In this document: positions 1-8,081 of the stretch, in pieces
Layout: each line of letters opens with the position of its first letter
Numbering within the stretch: the stretch's first letter is position 1
Assembly (NCBI GenBank): GCA_050331575.1
Contig: JBHJGS010000012.1
Coordinates: 1-64,000, forward strand
Length of the DNA stretch: 64,000 bases
DNA from: JBHJGS01 sp050331575
GTDB taxonomy: Bacteria > Pseudomonadota > Alphaproteobacteria > Sphingomonadales > Rhodothalassiaceae
Direction: 5' to 3'
The notes under the pieces: model-generated
The model's input: the letters and a program-made list of their open reading frames with translations, nothing else
Told to the model about the DNA's origin: nothing
Database searches by the model: none
Position numbers and translations under genes: made by a program

Positions 1-443
1 ATCAAGTTGAAGATTGACCAAAATATCCCGCCTAAAAAAATTAATTGCGTATCCAGTCGATCCACGACTTAGTCCGTTTTTATTCATAGCTGTCATTGCC
101 AATAACCCCGCAATCTGAGATATGAACCGACGTTAACAATCTAGCACGGTAGATAAAATAGATTTTTTCAACACCAATATGATGTGCCGCCTTCCGCAAG
201 ACATCATATTGGGAGATTGCCCCTTACCCGTCATCCGCCGGCTTGACCGGCGGATCCATGGTGCAGGCGACGGGGCGGCGGCCCAATGGGCCCGCCGGTC
301 GAGCCGGCGGGTGACGGGTAACGGCGGAGGAGGGAGGTCAAGCCGGCGGGTGACGGGAGGGGCGGAGGAGGGAGGTCAAGTCGATGGGTGACGGGAAATG
401 GGGGGAGAAGGGGGGCGATCCGGCGGGCTATGGGCTGGGGCGC
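1..443. other. gene-free left end, AT-rich then repeat-rich
   Basis: No credible gene is visible here. The first 180 bases or so are clearly AT-richer than the rest of the window, with several A and T runs, and the composition switches abruptly to very GC-rich repeats after about position 225. The short open frames present are low-complexity arginine/glycine-rich shadows of the repeats. The AT-rich stretch could be the edge of a foreign insert or a promoter region for a gene to the left, but nothing in the window decides this. Confidence 0.6.
227..398. repeat. cluster of REP-like palindromic repeats
   Basis: One unit, with a core reading CCGCCGGCTTGACCGGCGG, occurs at 227-256 on the plus strand. 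Inverted copies occur at 288-318 and, less complete, at 336-357 and 374-395. Each full copy begins CCCGTCA and folds on itself through CCGCCGG/CCGGCGG arms. The last two copies sit inside a direct duplication of about 38 bases (323-360 and 361-398). Paired inverted units next to the 3' end of prfC look like REP/BIME-type extragenic repeats, possibly acting as a transcription-stop or mRNA 3'-end structure. Confidence 0.65.
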
Positions 444-2033
<1,590 letters not shown>

Positions 2034-2072
2034 GGGGCAGGGCGTCCCAACAAGCAAGAAGAACAAATCGGG

Positions 2073-2101
2073 GATATAGGGTGTTGCGGCGCGCTTGTCT
2101 A
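2073..2101 (-). promoter_or_regulatory. putative sigma70-type promoter of prfC
   Basis: Reading the minus strand, TAGACA at 2101-2096 (5 of 6 to the -35 consensus) is followed after exactly 17 bases by TATATC at 2078-2073 (4 of 6 to the -10). It lies about 40 bases upstream of the prfC start codon. Position and spacing support it, but the sequence match is only moderate. Confidence 0.5.
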
Positions 2102-2163
2102 AGGCGCCTGGGCGGCCCAGTCCAGCGCGCGGCTTGAACCGAACCAGAAGTCCAGCGCGGGTA

Positions 2164-2853
2164 TCAGGCGCCGGCGGTCGCCGCGATGGCCGCGATGGCC
2201 TCCCGGCGTTCGGCCAGGCGGCTTTCCAGCATCGCCGTGACCCGTTCCGTGATCTCCGGTCGAGCGGTCTCCGGGGTGCCGCCGGACAGCGGGGCGGGGT
2301 CGTATTCCAGGCCCAGCTGGATCGCCTCGGCGACGTCGCGGCCGCAGCGCCGTTCAATGATGGTGAAGGCGAAATCAATACCGGCGGTGACCCCGCCGGC
2401 GGTGATGCGATCGCGGTCAATGACCACGCGCTGGCGCACCGGCTCCGCGCCGAAATGGCGCAGCTGCTCCGCCCAGGCCCAATGACAACCGGCCTTGTAG
2501 CCGGTCAGCAGTCCGGCAGCCGCCAGGATCAAGGACCCGGTGCACACGCTGGTGATCAGCTCGGCCGTCTCGCCTTGACGGCGCAACCAGTCCAACACCG
2601 CGTCATCAGCCATGATGTCAGTGCAGCCCCAACCGCCGGGCACACAGATCATGTCGTAGCGCGTCTCAGTGTCCATCGTGGCGGTGGGCAGAATGCGGAT
2701 CACCCCTTCGCTGGCAACCGGATCGAGCGTCTTCCACACCAGCGCGCACTCCGCCCCGGGCATGCGCGCCAGCACCTCGGCCGGACCGGTAAAGTCCAGC
2801 TGCGTCATGCCGGGATAGATCAGAAAGGCTATGCGGAAGGCGGCGGCGGTCAT
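2164..2853 (-). CDS. DJ-1/PfpI family protein, isonitrile hydratase-like
   Basis: A 229-residue DJ-1/PfpI (class I glutamine amidotransferase-like) protein. The nucleophile elbow is TSVCTGSL, with Cys104 at the turn, preceded by the VPGGWG oxyanion-type loop near residue 71. Asp20, Cys104 and Thr105 lie at a constant offset of three from the Asp17, Cys101 and Thr102 that I recall as essential in Pseudomonas InhA, and the length is nearly the same, so hydration of isonitriles to N-formamides is a reasonable guess. Start: ATG 2853 has a GGAG about 8 bases upstream; an ATG 7 codons earlier is possible. It is downstream of the phasin gene on the same strand but nearly 200 bases away. The exact substrate cannot be read from sequence. 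Confidence 0.8.
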   Translation of the reverse strand: MTAAAFRIAFLIYPGMTQLDFTGPAEVLARMPGAECALVWKTLDPVASEGVIRILPTATMDTETRYDMICVPGGWGCTDIMADDAVLDWLRRQGETAELITSVCTGSLILAAAGLLTGYKAGCHWAWAEQLRHFGAEPVRQRVVIDRDRITAGGVTAGIDFAFTIIERRCGRDVAEAIQLGLEYDPAPLSGGTPETARPEITERVTAMLESRLAERREAIAAIAATAGA

Positions 2854-2890
2854 CGACGGCTCCAAAACGGCCAAGCTGGGACGGCTCAGC

Positions 2891-2933
2891 TTAAGGCATC
2901 ATCCGATCAATCGCGATCGCAATTGATCGGATG
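2891..2933. repeat. dispersed palindromic repeat, copy A
   Basis: Perfect 12-bp inverted repeat CATCCGATCAAT (2900-2911) / ATTGATCGGATG (2922-2933) with a 10-base loop that itself contains GCGATCGC. The reverse complement of this element matches the copies at 15486-15524 and 46834-46875, sharing GCGATTGATCGGAT and a trailing ATGCCT-like end. It lies between the phasin and the DJ-1 family gene. No T-run follows, so it looks like an extragenic palindrome more than a classical terminator. Confidence 0.75.
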
Positions 2934-3049
2934 AGCTGGCCCGCCGTTTATGGGGCGTCCAATGGTGCTCTAGCCGGTTGGGCAGGCCCGTTGGATGCCA
3001 AGAAAGGGACCGGGGGCGCGCCGCCGCACGATCCCCTTCTCAGACCCGC

Positions 3050-3457
3050 TTATTTGCCGGACTTCATCTCGTCCAAGGTGCCGGCCATGCGCTCTTGCAG
3101 CACGGTGAAGGCGTCCTGATTGGCCTTGACGGTCAGGCTGGTAACCTCGCGGACATGGTCGAAGGCATTGCGCATGGCGGTTTGCGCCATTTCCATCTGC
3201 TTGGCGGCATTGGCCTCCGGGGTCTTGCCGGAGAAGGCTTCGCCGGCGGCAGAGGACATTTCGTCCATGGCGTCCTTCATCATCGAAACCTGCTTTTCCA
3301 TCGCGGTCTTGTAACCGTCGAAGGCCACGCGCTGGGCTTCCATCATCGCTTCGAGATTGCGCCGCTGGACGTCGACCAGCTTGGACATGTCGATATTCTG
3401 CTTGAACATGTCGGTCATGAAGTCGGCCGGGGAGAAGGTGTCTTTCTTCGTCGCCAT
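3050..3457 (-). CDS. phasin family protein (PHA granule-associated)
   Basis: A 135-residue protein, almost entirely helical and coiled-coil in character, rich in Ala, Met, Glu and Lys with no signal peptide. The pattern (FKQNIDMSKLVDVQRRN then LEAMMEAQRVAFDGYK) is the phasin_2 type: phasins coat polyhydroxyalkanoate granules and control their size. The start at ATG 3457 is preceded by AGGA at 8 bases; an upstream in-frame ATG would add 15 residues without a better ribosome site. It has its own promoter with two flanking inverted sites that look like PhaR operators. No PHA synthase gene is in the window, although a thiolase is at 50236. Confidence 0.88.
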   Translation of the reverse strand: MATKKDTFSPADFMTDMFKQNIDMSKLVDVQRRNLEAMMEAQRVAFDGYKTAMEKQVSMMKDAMDEMSSAAGEAFSGKTPEANAAKQMEMAQTAMRNAFDHVREVTSLTVKANQDAFTVLQERMAGTLDEMKSGK

Positions 3458-3494
3458 AATCTTGGTCCTATGAGTCGGGGGGTGCGGGATGCTA

Positions 3495-3509
3495 TTGTGC
3501 AATGCAGCA
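3495..3509. promoter_or_regulatory. putative PhaR-type operator 1 (downstream of phasin promoter)
   Basis: TTGTGCAATGCAGCA; its reverse complement TGCTGCATTGCACAA matches the second site at 3569-3583 at 14 of 15 positions. Both fit CTGC-N3-GCA, close to the CTGC-N3/4-GCAG pattern I recall for PhaR of Paracoccus. This copy lies a few bases downstream of the predicted phasin transcription start, a normal place for a repressor. Confidence 0.55.
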
Positions 3510-3521
3510 TAAAGCGACGCC

Positions 3522-3548
3522 CTTATACCCAGGATAGATAGGTGTCAA
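3522..3548 (-). promoter_or_regulatory. putative phasin promoter
   Basis: On the minus strand a consensus -35 TTGACA (3548-3543) is followed after 15 bases by TATAAG (3527-3522, 5 of 6). The spacer is short, which may make the promoter weak or activator/supercoiling dependent. It is bracketed by the two operator-like sites. Confidence 0.55.
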
Positions 3549-3568
3549 GGCTGCGGCGGCCAGCCTTT

Positions 3569-3583
3569 TGCTGCAATGCACAA
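3569..3583. promoter_or_regulatory. putative PhaR-type operator 2 (upstream of phasin promoter)
   Basis: TGCTGCAATGCACAA, in inverted orientation to the site at 3495-3509. The site centres are 74 bases apart, about seven helical turns, so the two sites would lie on the same DNA face and could be bridged by a looping repressor. Confidence 0.55.
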
Positions 3584-3653
3584 TCAGCGGAACCGGTTTG
3601 CGTGTCAGTCCGCTCCGCCTAGGCCGAAGCGGACTCTCAACAGATCAGCGTAA

Positions 3654-3682
3654 TTGACTGATTCGCTTGAATTTCCTATATA
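3654..3682 (+). promoter_or_regulatory. strong promoter giving a probably leaderless nlpD-like mRNA
   Basis: TTGACT (3654-3659), a 17-base spacer, then TATATA (3677-3682). The -10 ends only 5 bases before the ATG at 3688, so the expected transcription start falls at or next to the start codon. There is no Shine-Dalgarno sequence in between, which fits a leaderless transcript. Confidence 0.65.
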
Positions 3683-3687
3683 GCCTC

Positions 3688-4686
3688 ATGGCCGGTTTAC
3701 GGATTTCCTCCGGCGCACGGGCCACAGCCCTGTTCAGCGCCCTGGTCTGGCTGGGAGCATGCGCCGCTCCCGGCGCGCCGGATTATGTCCGGATCAAGCC
3801 GGTTTATGAATATCGCAACGGTCCCACACCGGTGCCGTTCCCCCGCGCCAAGCCAAGCGATAAGGGGCGGCTGCGCCAAGCCGCCGTAGAGCCCGCGCCG
3901 CCGCGGCCGAACGAGCCGCTTGAGCAAGACCCTCGCCGCGACCGGCCTGCCGGCCGCGTGACCGTGCTGCCTGGAGACACGCTGGCCGCGATTGCGCGGC
4001 GCCATGATGTGACCGCCCAGGCGCTGATCCGGGCCAATGCCCTGACCGATCCGAACCGGCTTTATGCCGGCCAGCAATTGCAATTGCCCGGTCCGATGCG
4101 CACGCACGTCGTGCGCCGGGGTGAGACGGTCAAGGCCATCGCTGATAGCCACGGCCTCACCTGGCGCGCCGTGGCCCGGGCCAACAATTTGACCCCGCCT
4201 TACCGCCTCCATGTCGGCCAACAGCTGCACCTGCCGCCACGGGCCCCGCAGGTGGACCAGCGGACCGCACGGGCGGTGATCCCGCCGCCGCTGGCCACGG
4301 ATTTCGACTGGCCGCTCAGCGGGCCGGTGCTGTCCGGCTTCGGCGACAAGGGGGGCGGCCTGCGCAATGACGGCATCAATATCGCCGCAGCCGCCGGCAG
4401 CCCGATCCGCGCCGCCGAGCAGGGCGAGGTGGTCTATGCCGGCGGCGACTTGAAGGCATTCGGCAATCTGGTGCTGATCCGCCATGCCGATGGGTTCATT
4501 TCAGCCTATGCCCATGCCAGCCGGATCCTTGTGGACCGCGGCGCCCGCGTGCGCCGGGGCGAAATCATCGCCCATGTCGGCCAGACCGGCCATGTCGCCG
4601 AGCCGCAACTGCATTTCGAACTGCGGATGGGCGACAAGGCGGTCGATCCGGTGCGCTATCTGCCCAGACTGACGGCGCAACGGTAA
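3688..4686 (+). CDS. NlpD-like lipoprotein with two LysM domains and a degenerate LytM/M23 domain
   Basis: A 332-residue envelope lipoprotein. The N-terminus ends in an LGAC lipobox (Cys25). A Pro-rich linker is followed by two LysM peptidoglycan-binding modules (about residues 91-134 and 140-183, each ending in GQQL-L-LP) and an M23/LytM domain (about 207-325). The zinc ligands are degraded: the usual HxxxD motif reads NDGIN and the HxH motif reads QLH, as in NlpD/EnvC-type amidase activators, so it probably activates cell-wall amidases at division and does not cut peptidoglycan itself. The ATG at 3688 is chosen because a TTG seven codons earlier overlaps the -10 box. In relatives the gene often precedes yajC-secDF, as here. 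Confidence 0.85.
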   Translation: MAGLRISSGARATALFSALVWLGACAAPGAPDYVRIKPVYEYRNGPTPVPFPRAKPSDKGRLRQAAVEPAPPRPNEPLEQDPRRDRPAGRVTVLPGDTLAAIARRHDVTAQALIRANALTDPNRLYAGQQLQLPGPMRTHVVRRGETVKAIADSHGLTWRAVARANNLTPPYRLHVGQQLHLPPRAPQVDQRTARAVIPPPLATDFDWPLSGPVLSGFGDKGGGLRNDGINIAAAAGSPIRAAEQGEVVYAGGDLKAFGNLVLIRHADGFISAYAHASRILVDRGARVRRGEIIAHVGQTGHVAEPQLHFELRMGDKAVDPVRYLPRLTAQR

Positions 4687-4696
4687 CCGGCTTTGC

Positions 4697-4724
4697 TTGA
4701 CGCTTCAGGGGCCGGGGCTATAGT
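4697..4724 (+). promoter_or_regulatory. putative promoter of yajC-secDF
   Basis: TTGACG (4697-4702), a 16-base spacer, TATAGT (4719-4724); each box matches 5 of 6 consensus bases. It lies in the 106-base gap between the nlpD-like gene and yajC. Confidence 0.6.
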
Positions 4725-4792
4725 GCCGCGCCATTCGCATGCCTATATCCAAGGCAGCATTCACCGTTCAGCCGTAAGGAATGGCGTCTTTC

Positions 4793-5137
4793 ATGGATCT
4801 TCTATCGCTCTACGCCCAGGCCGCTGCGCCCGCCGGGGGCGGCTTCCTAGGCCTGCTCGCCCCCATGTTGATTATCTTCGTGCTGTTTTATTTCCTGATG
4901 ATCCGGCCGCAGCAGCGCCAGATGAAACGGCATCAGCAGATGCTGGAGGCGCTGCGCCGCGGCGATACGGTCGTCACCTCCAGCGGCTTGATCGGCAAGA
5001 TTGCCAAAATCGAAGAGACTGAGGTGTTGGTGGATTTGGCTGAAAACGTCCGGGTGCGCGTGTTGCGCCAGGCGATCTCGGAGGTTCGCTCCAAGACCGA
5101 GCCGGTGAAGACCGAGGAAAAGCCGGCAAAGAAATAA
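4793..5137 (+). CDS. yajC: Sec translocon accessory subunit YajC
   Basis: A 114-residue inner-membrane protein with one hydrophobic segment (LLAPMLIIFVLFYFLMI) directly followed by the family signature RPQQRQMKRHQ and a C-terminal KOW-like small domain (GDTVVTSSGLIGKI). YajC associates with SecDF and SecYEG. Two ATGs compete: 4781 abuts a TAAGGA with no spacing, while 4793 lies 12 bases after it; 4793 is favoured but the choice is not firm. The gene is followed after 4 bases by secD. Confidence 0.93.
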   Translation: MDLLSLYAQAAAPAGGGFLGLLAPMLIIFVLFYFLMIRPQQRQMKRHQQMLEALRRGDTVVTSSGLIGKIAKIEETEVLVDLAENVRVRVLRQAISEVRSKTEPVKTEEKPAKK

Positions 5138-5141
5138 ACCT

Positions 5142-6722
5142 ATGCTGAACTTTTCGCGCATCTCCATTGCCCTGATTTTTGCGGTTTGCTTATTTGGCTT
5201 GCTCGCCGCGTTCCCGAATGTTCTGAGCCGCCAGCAAGCCGCGGCATTGCCGGACTTTCTGCCCGACAAGCAGCTGACCCTTGGGCTTGACCTGCAGGGC
5301 GGGGCGCATCTGTTGCTGGAGGTGCAGACCGACGCGATCATCCAGGACCGGTTGGGGGCGCTGGCCGACGATATCGATGCCACCCTGCGCGAGGACGGCA
5401 TCCGCAGCCGCCGCCCGCGCATTGAGGACCGCACCGTGATCGCCACCGTGCGCTCGCCTGAGGATGCCGAGCGGGCCGCCCAGGCGCTGTCTGACCTGGA
5501 GGCGCCCATCGAGGCCAATCCGCTGGGCCCGGTGGTGCGCGCCGCGGAGGTCAGCACACAAGCCAATCAGGTGCGGGTCAGCTTGACCGAGGCCGGCCTG
5601 GAGCGGCGCATCCAAAGCGCCATTGATCAGTCGGTGGAAGTGGTGCGCCGGCGCATCGATGCGGTTGGCACGCGGGAACCGACGATCCAGAAGTCCGGCA
5701 CCGACCGCATCCTGGTGCAGGTGCCCGGGCTGGGCGATACCAGCGAGCTGAAAGACCTGCTGAACGCCGAGGCGCGTCTGACCTTCCATCTGGTCGATGT
5801 TTCGGCTGATCCTGAACGGCCGCCGCCGGGCACCGAGCTGGTCACCGACGAATTCGGCAATCCGCTGGTCATTGAACGGCGCGTTCGCCTGACCGGGGAC
5901 AATCTGGAAGATGCCCAACCCGGCTTCAATCCGGAAACCGGGCTGCCGGTGGTGAATTTCCGGTTCGACTTTCAGGGCTCGCGCATCTTCGCGGACCTGA
6001 CCGCGCGCAATATCGGCAAGCCGTTCGCGATCCTGCTTGATGAGGAGGTGATCTCCGCGCCGCGCATCAATACCGCCATCCGCGGCGGCTCCGGCTTCAT
6101 CGAAGGCAATTTCACCGTGGAGGAAACCGCGCAACTGGCCGCGCTGCTGCGCGCCGGCGCGCTGCCCGCACCGCTAACCGTGGTGGAGGAGCGCACGGTG
6201 GGCCCGGACCTGGGCGCGGACAGTATCCGCGCCGGCAAGATCGCCAGCATCATCGGTCTGATCGCGGTGATCGTCTATATCGTGCTGAGTTACGGGCTGT
6301 TCGGCGTTGCGGCCAATCTGGCGCTTATCATCAATGTCGCGCTGATCATCGGCATCCTCTCCTTCATCGGGGCAACGCTGACCCTGCCGGGCATTGCCGG
6401 CATCGTGCTGACCATCGGCATGGCGGTGGACGCCAATGTGCTGGTGTTCGAGCGTATCCGCGAGGAGGTGCGCGGCGGCAAGCAGCCGTTCCAGGCGGTT
6501 GATGCCGGCTATCGTCAGGCGCTGTCGACGATCCTGGATGCCAATATCACCACCCTGATCGCGGCGCTTTTGCTGTTTCAGTTCGGCTCCGGTCCCGTGC
6601 GCGGCTTTGCCGTGACCTTGGGGGTCGGCATCGTCACGTCGCTGTTCACCGCGGTGGTGGTAACGCGGCTGTTCTTGACCTTGTGGCTGCGCCGGGCGCG
6701 GCCGAAACGTTTGCCTGTTTAA
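5142..6722 (+). CDS. secD: protein translocase subunit SecD
   Basis: A 526-residue RND-type inner-membrane protein using the proton gradient to help pull proteins across after SecA. An N-terminal membrane segment is followed by the signature LGLDLQGGAHLLLEV (about residue 46), a large periplasmic P1 domain (about 60-340), and five C-terminal transmembrane helices (about 360-520) with the conserved VDANVLVFERIREE loop. The length is normal for alphaproteobacterial SecD. It starts 4 bases after yajC and is followed 19 bases later by secF, so yajC-secD-secF is one operon. Confidence 0.96.
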   Translation: MLNFSRISIALIFAVCLFGLLAAFPNVLSRQQAAALPDFLPDKQLTLGLDLQGGAHLLLEVQTDAIIQDRLGALADDIDATLREDGIRSRRPRIEDRTVIATVRSPEDAERAAQALSDLEAPIEANPLGPVVRAAEVSTQANQVRVSLTEAGLERRIQSAIDQSVEVVRRRIDAVGTREPTIQKSGTDRILVQVPGLGDTSELKDLLNAEARLTFHLVDVSADPERPPPGTELVTDEFGNPLVIERRVRLTGDNLEDAQPGFNPETGLPVVNFRFDFQGSRIFADLTARNIGKPFAILLDEEVISAPRINTAIRGGSGFIEGNFTVEETAQLAALLRAGALPAPLTVVEERTVGPDLGADSIRAGKIASIIGLIAVIVYIVLSYGLFGVAANLALIINVALIIGILSFIGATLTLPGIAGIVLTIGMAVDANVLVFERIREEVRGGKQPFQAVDAGYRQALSTILDANITTLIAALLLFQFGSGPVRGFAVTLGVGIVTSLFTAVVVTRLFLTLWLRRARPKRLPV

Positions 6723-6741
6723 GCGCTGGAAAGGCGTCTGG

Positions 6742-7677
6742 ATGTTGTTGCGGCTGCTCCCTAGCGAAACCAAGATCCCGTTCATGCGCGGGCGACGTCC
6801 GGCGCTGATCCTGTCCGCCATTCTGATCGTGGCGTCCCTGGCGCTGTTCGTCACCCGCGGGCTCAATCTGGGCATCGATTTCGTCGGCGGCATCACCATC
6901 GAGGTGGGCGCTGAGGAGCCGATCGACCTGTCGGCGATGCGCGGCACCTTGAATGATCTGGGCCTGGGGGATGTCGCCATTCAGTCCTTCGGCTCGCCCA
7001 CCGAGGCCCTGATCCGGGTGGAGCGTCAGCCCGGCGAGGCGGAGGCCCAGCAAGAGGCGGTGGAGCGGGTGCAGACTGCCTTGAGCGCGCAATTCGACGG
7101 CCTAGCCTGGCGCCGGGTTGAGGTGGTGGGCCCGAAAGTATCCAGCGAGCTGGCGCAGAAGGGCGCCTTGTCCGTCGGCTTGGCGGTGATTGCGGTGCTG
7201 ATCTATATCTGGCTGCGCTTTGAATGGCAGTTCGGCCTGGGGGCGGTGATCGCGCTTGTCCATGATGTGGTGCTGACCATCGGCTTTTTTTCCATCACCC
7301 AGCTGGAATTTAATTTGTCGATCATCGCCGCGATCCTGACGATCATCGGCTATTCCTTGAACGACACCGTGGTCGTCTATGACCGGGTGCGCGAGACGAT
7401 CCGGCGGTTTCGGCGGCTTGAGATGGTTGACCTGTTGAACCTGTCGCTCAATCAGACCCTGTCGCGCACGATCATGACCTCGCTGACCACCTTGCTGGCC
7501 CTGTTCGCGCTGTTCTTCTTCGGCGGCTCGGTGATCCGGGGCTTCACCGCGGCGATGATTTGGGGCGTGTTCGTCGGTACCTATTCCTCGGTGTTCATCG
7601 CCAGCCCGGTGCTGCTGATGCTGCGCCTGCGCCGGGAAAGTCTGCTGCCCGACGATGTCAAACCCGCCGCCTCCTAA
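6742..7677 (+). CDS. secF: protein translocase subunit SecF
   Basis: A 311-residue partner of SecD in the proton-driven export motor. It has an N-terminal transmembrane helix, the conserved GLNLGIDFVGGI segment (about residue 43), a short periplasmic domain, and five transmembrane helices carrying GYSLNDTVVVYDRVRE (the SecF D4 signature). The ATG at 6742 has a GGAAAGG ribosome-binding site about 9 bases upstream. The 3' end overlaps the next gene by 23 bases, so the two are probably translationally coupled. Confidence 0.96.
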   Translation: MLLRLLPSETKIPFMRGRRPALILSAILIVASLALFVTRGLNLGIDFVGGITIEVGAEEPIDLSAMRGTLNDLGLGDVAIQSFGSPTEALIRVERQPGEAEAQQEAVERVQTALSAQFDGLAWRRVEVVGPKVSSELAQKGALSVGLAVIAVLIYIWLRFEWQFGLGAVIALVHDVVLTIGFFSITQLEFNLSIIAAILTIIGYSLNDTVVVYDRVRETIRRFRRLEMVDLLNLSLNQTLSRTIMTSLTTLLALFALFFFGGSVIRGFTAAMIWGVFVGTYSSVFIASPVLLMLRLRRESLLPDDVKPAAS

Positions 7678-8074
7678 ACAGCCGCCCGATATCGGCCTGC
7701 AGATGCGGCCGGCCGGCCGCCCCGGCCAACCGTTCATCGACGGCTTCCGGGACGGCGGCTTTCAAATCCAGGGCGAAATCGTCACCGGGCCGCGGCTGAT
7801 CTGGCCGCAGGCGCACGCGCCCTGGCCCGTGTCTGACTGGCAGGAGATCGCGCTGGACAGCTTCGCGGCCCTGCCCGAAGCGCTTGATCTGCTGTTGATC
7901 GGCAGCGGCCCGGCGATGCGCTTGCTACCTCCTGCTGTGGCCGATGGCCTGCGCGCCCGTGGCCTGGCGCTAGAGATGATGGACACCGGGGCCGCCGCGC
8001 GCACCTTCAACGTCCTGCTCGCCGAAGACCGCCCGGTCGCCGCCGCGCTTTGGCCGCGGGATCAGCAAACCTGA
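7655..8074 (+). CDS. Mth938-like domain (DUF498) protein
   Basis: A 139-residue cytoplasmic protein of the Mth938/NDUFAF3-like family. After a Pro-rich start it shows DGFRDGGFQIQGEIVTGPRL, the WP segment typical of the fold and LLIGSGPAMRLLP, ending with MDTGAAARTFNVLLAEDRPVAAAL. Mitochondrial relatives help assemble complex I; the bacterial role is unsettled. Its place directly after secF is common in alphaproteobacteria. The ATG lies 23 bases inside secF. Confidence 0.85.
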   Translation: MSNPPPPKQPPDIGLQMRPAGRPGQPFIDGFRDGGFQIQGEIVTGPRLIWPQAHAPWPVSDWQEIALDSFAALPEALDLLLIGSGPAMRLLPPAVADGLRARGLALEMMDTGAAARTFNVLLAEDRPVAAALWPRDQQT

Positions 8075-8081
8075 TTCTGGC

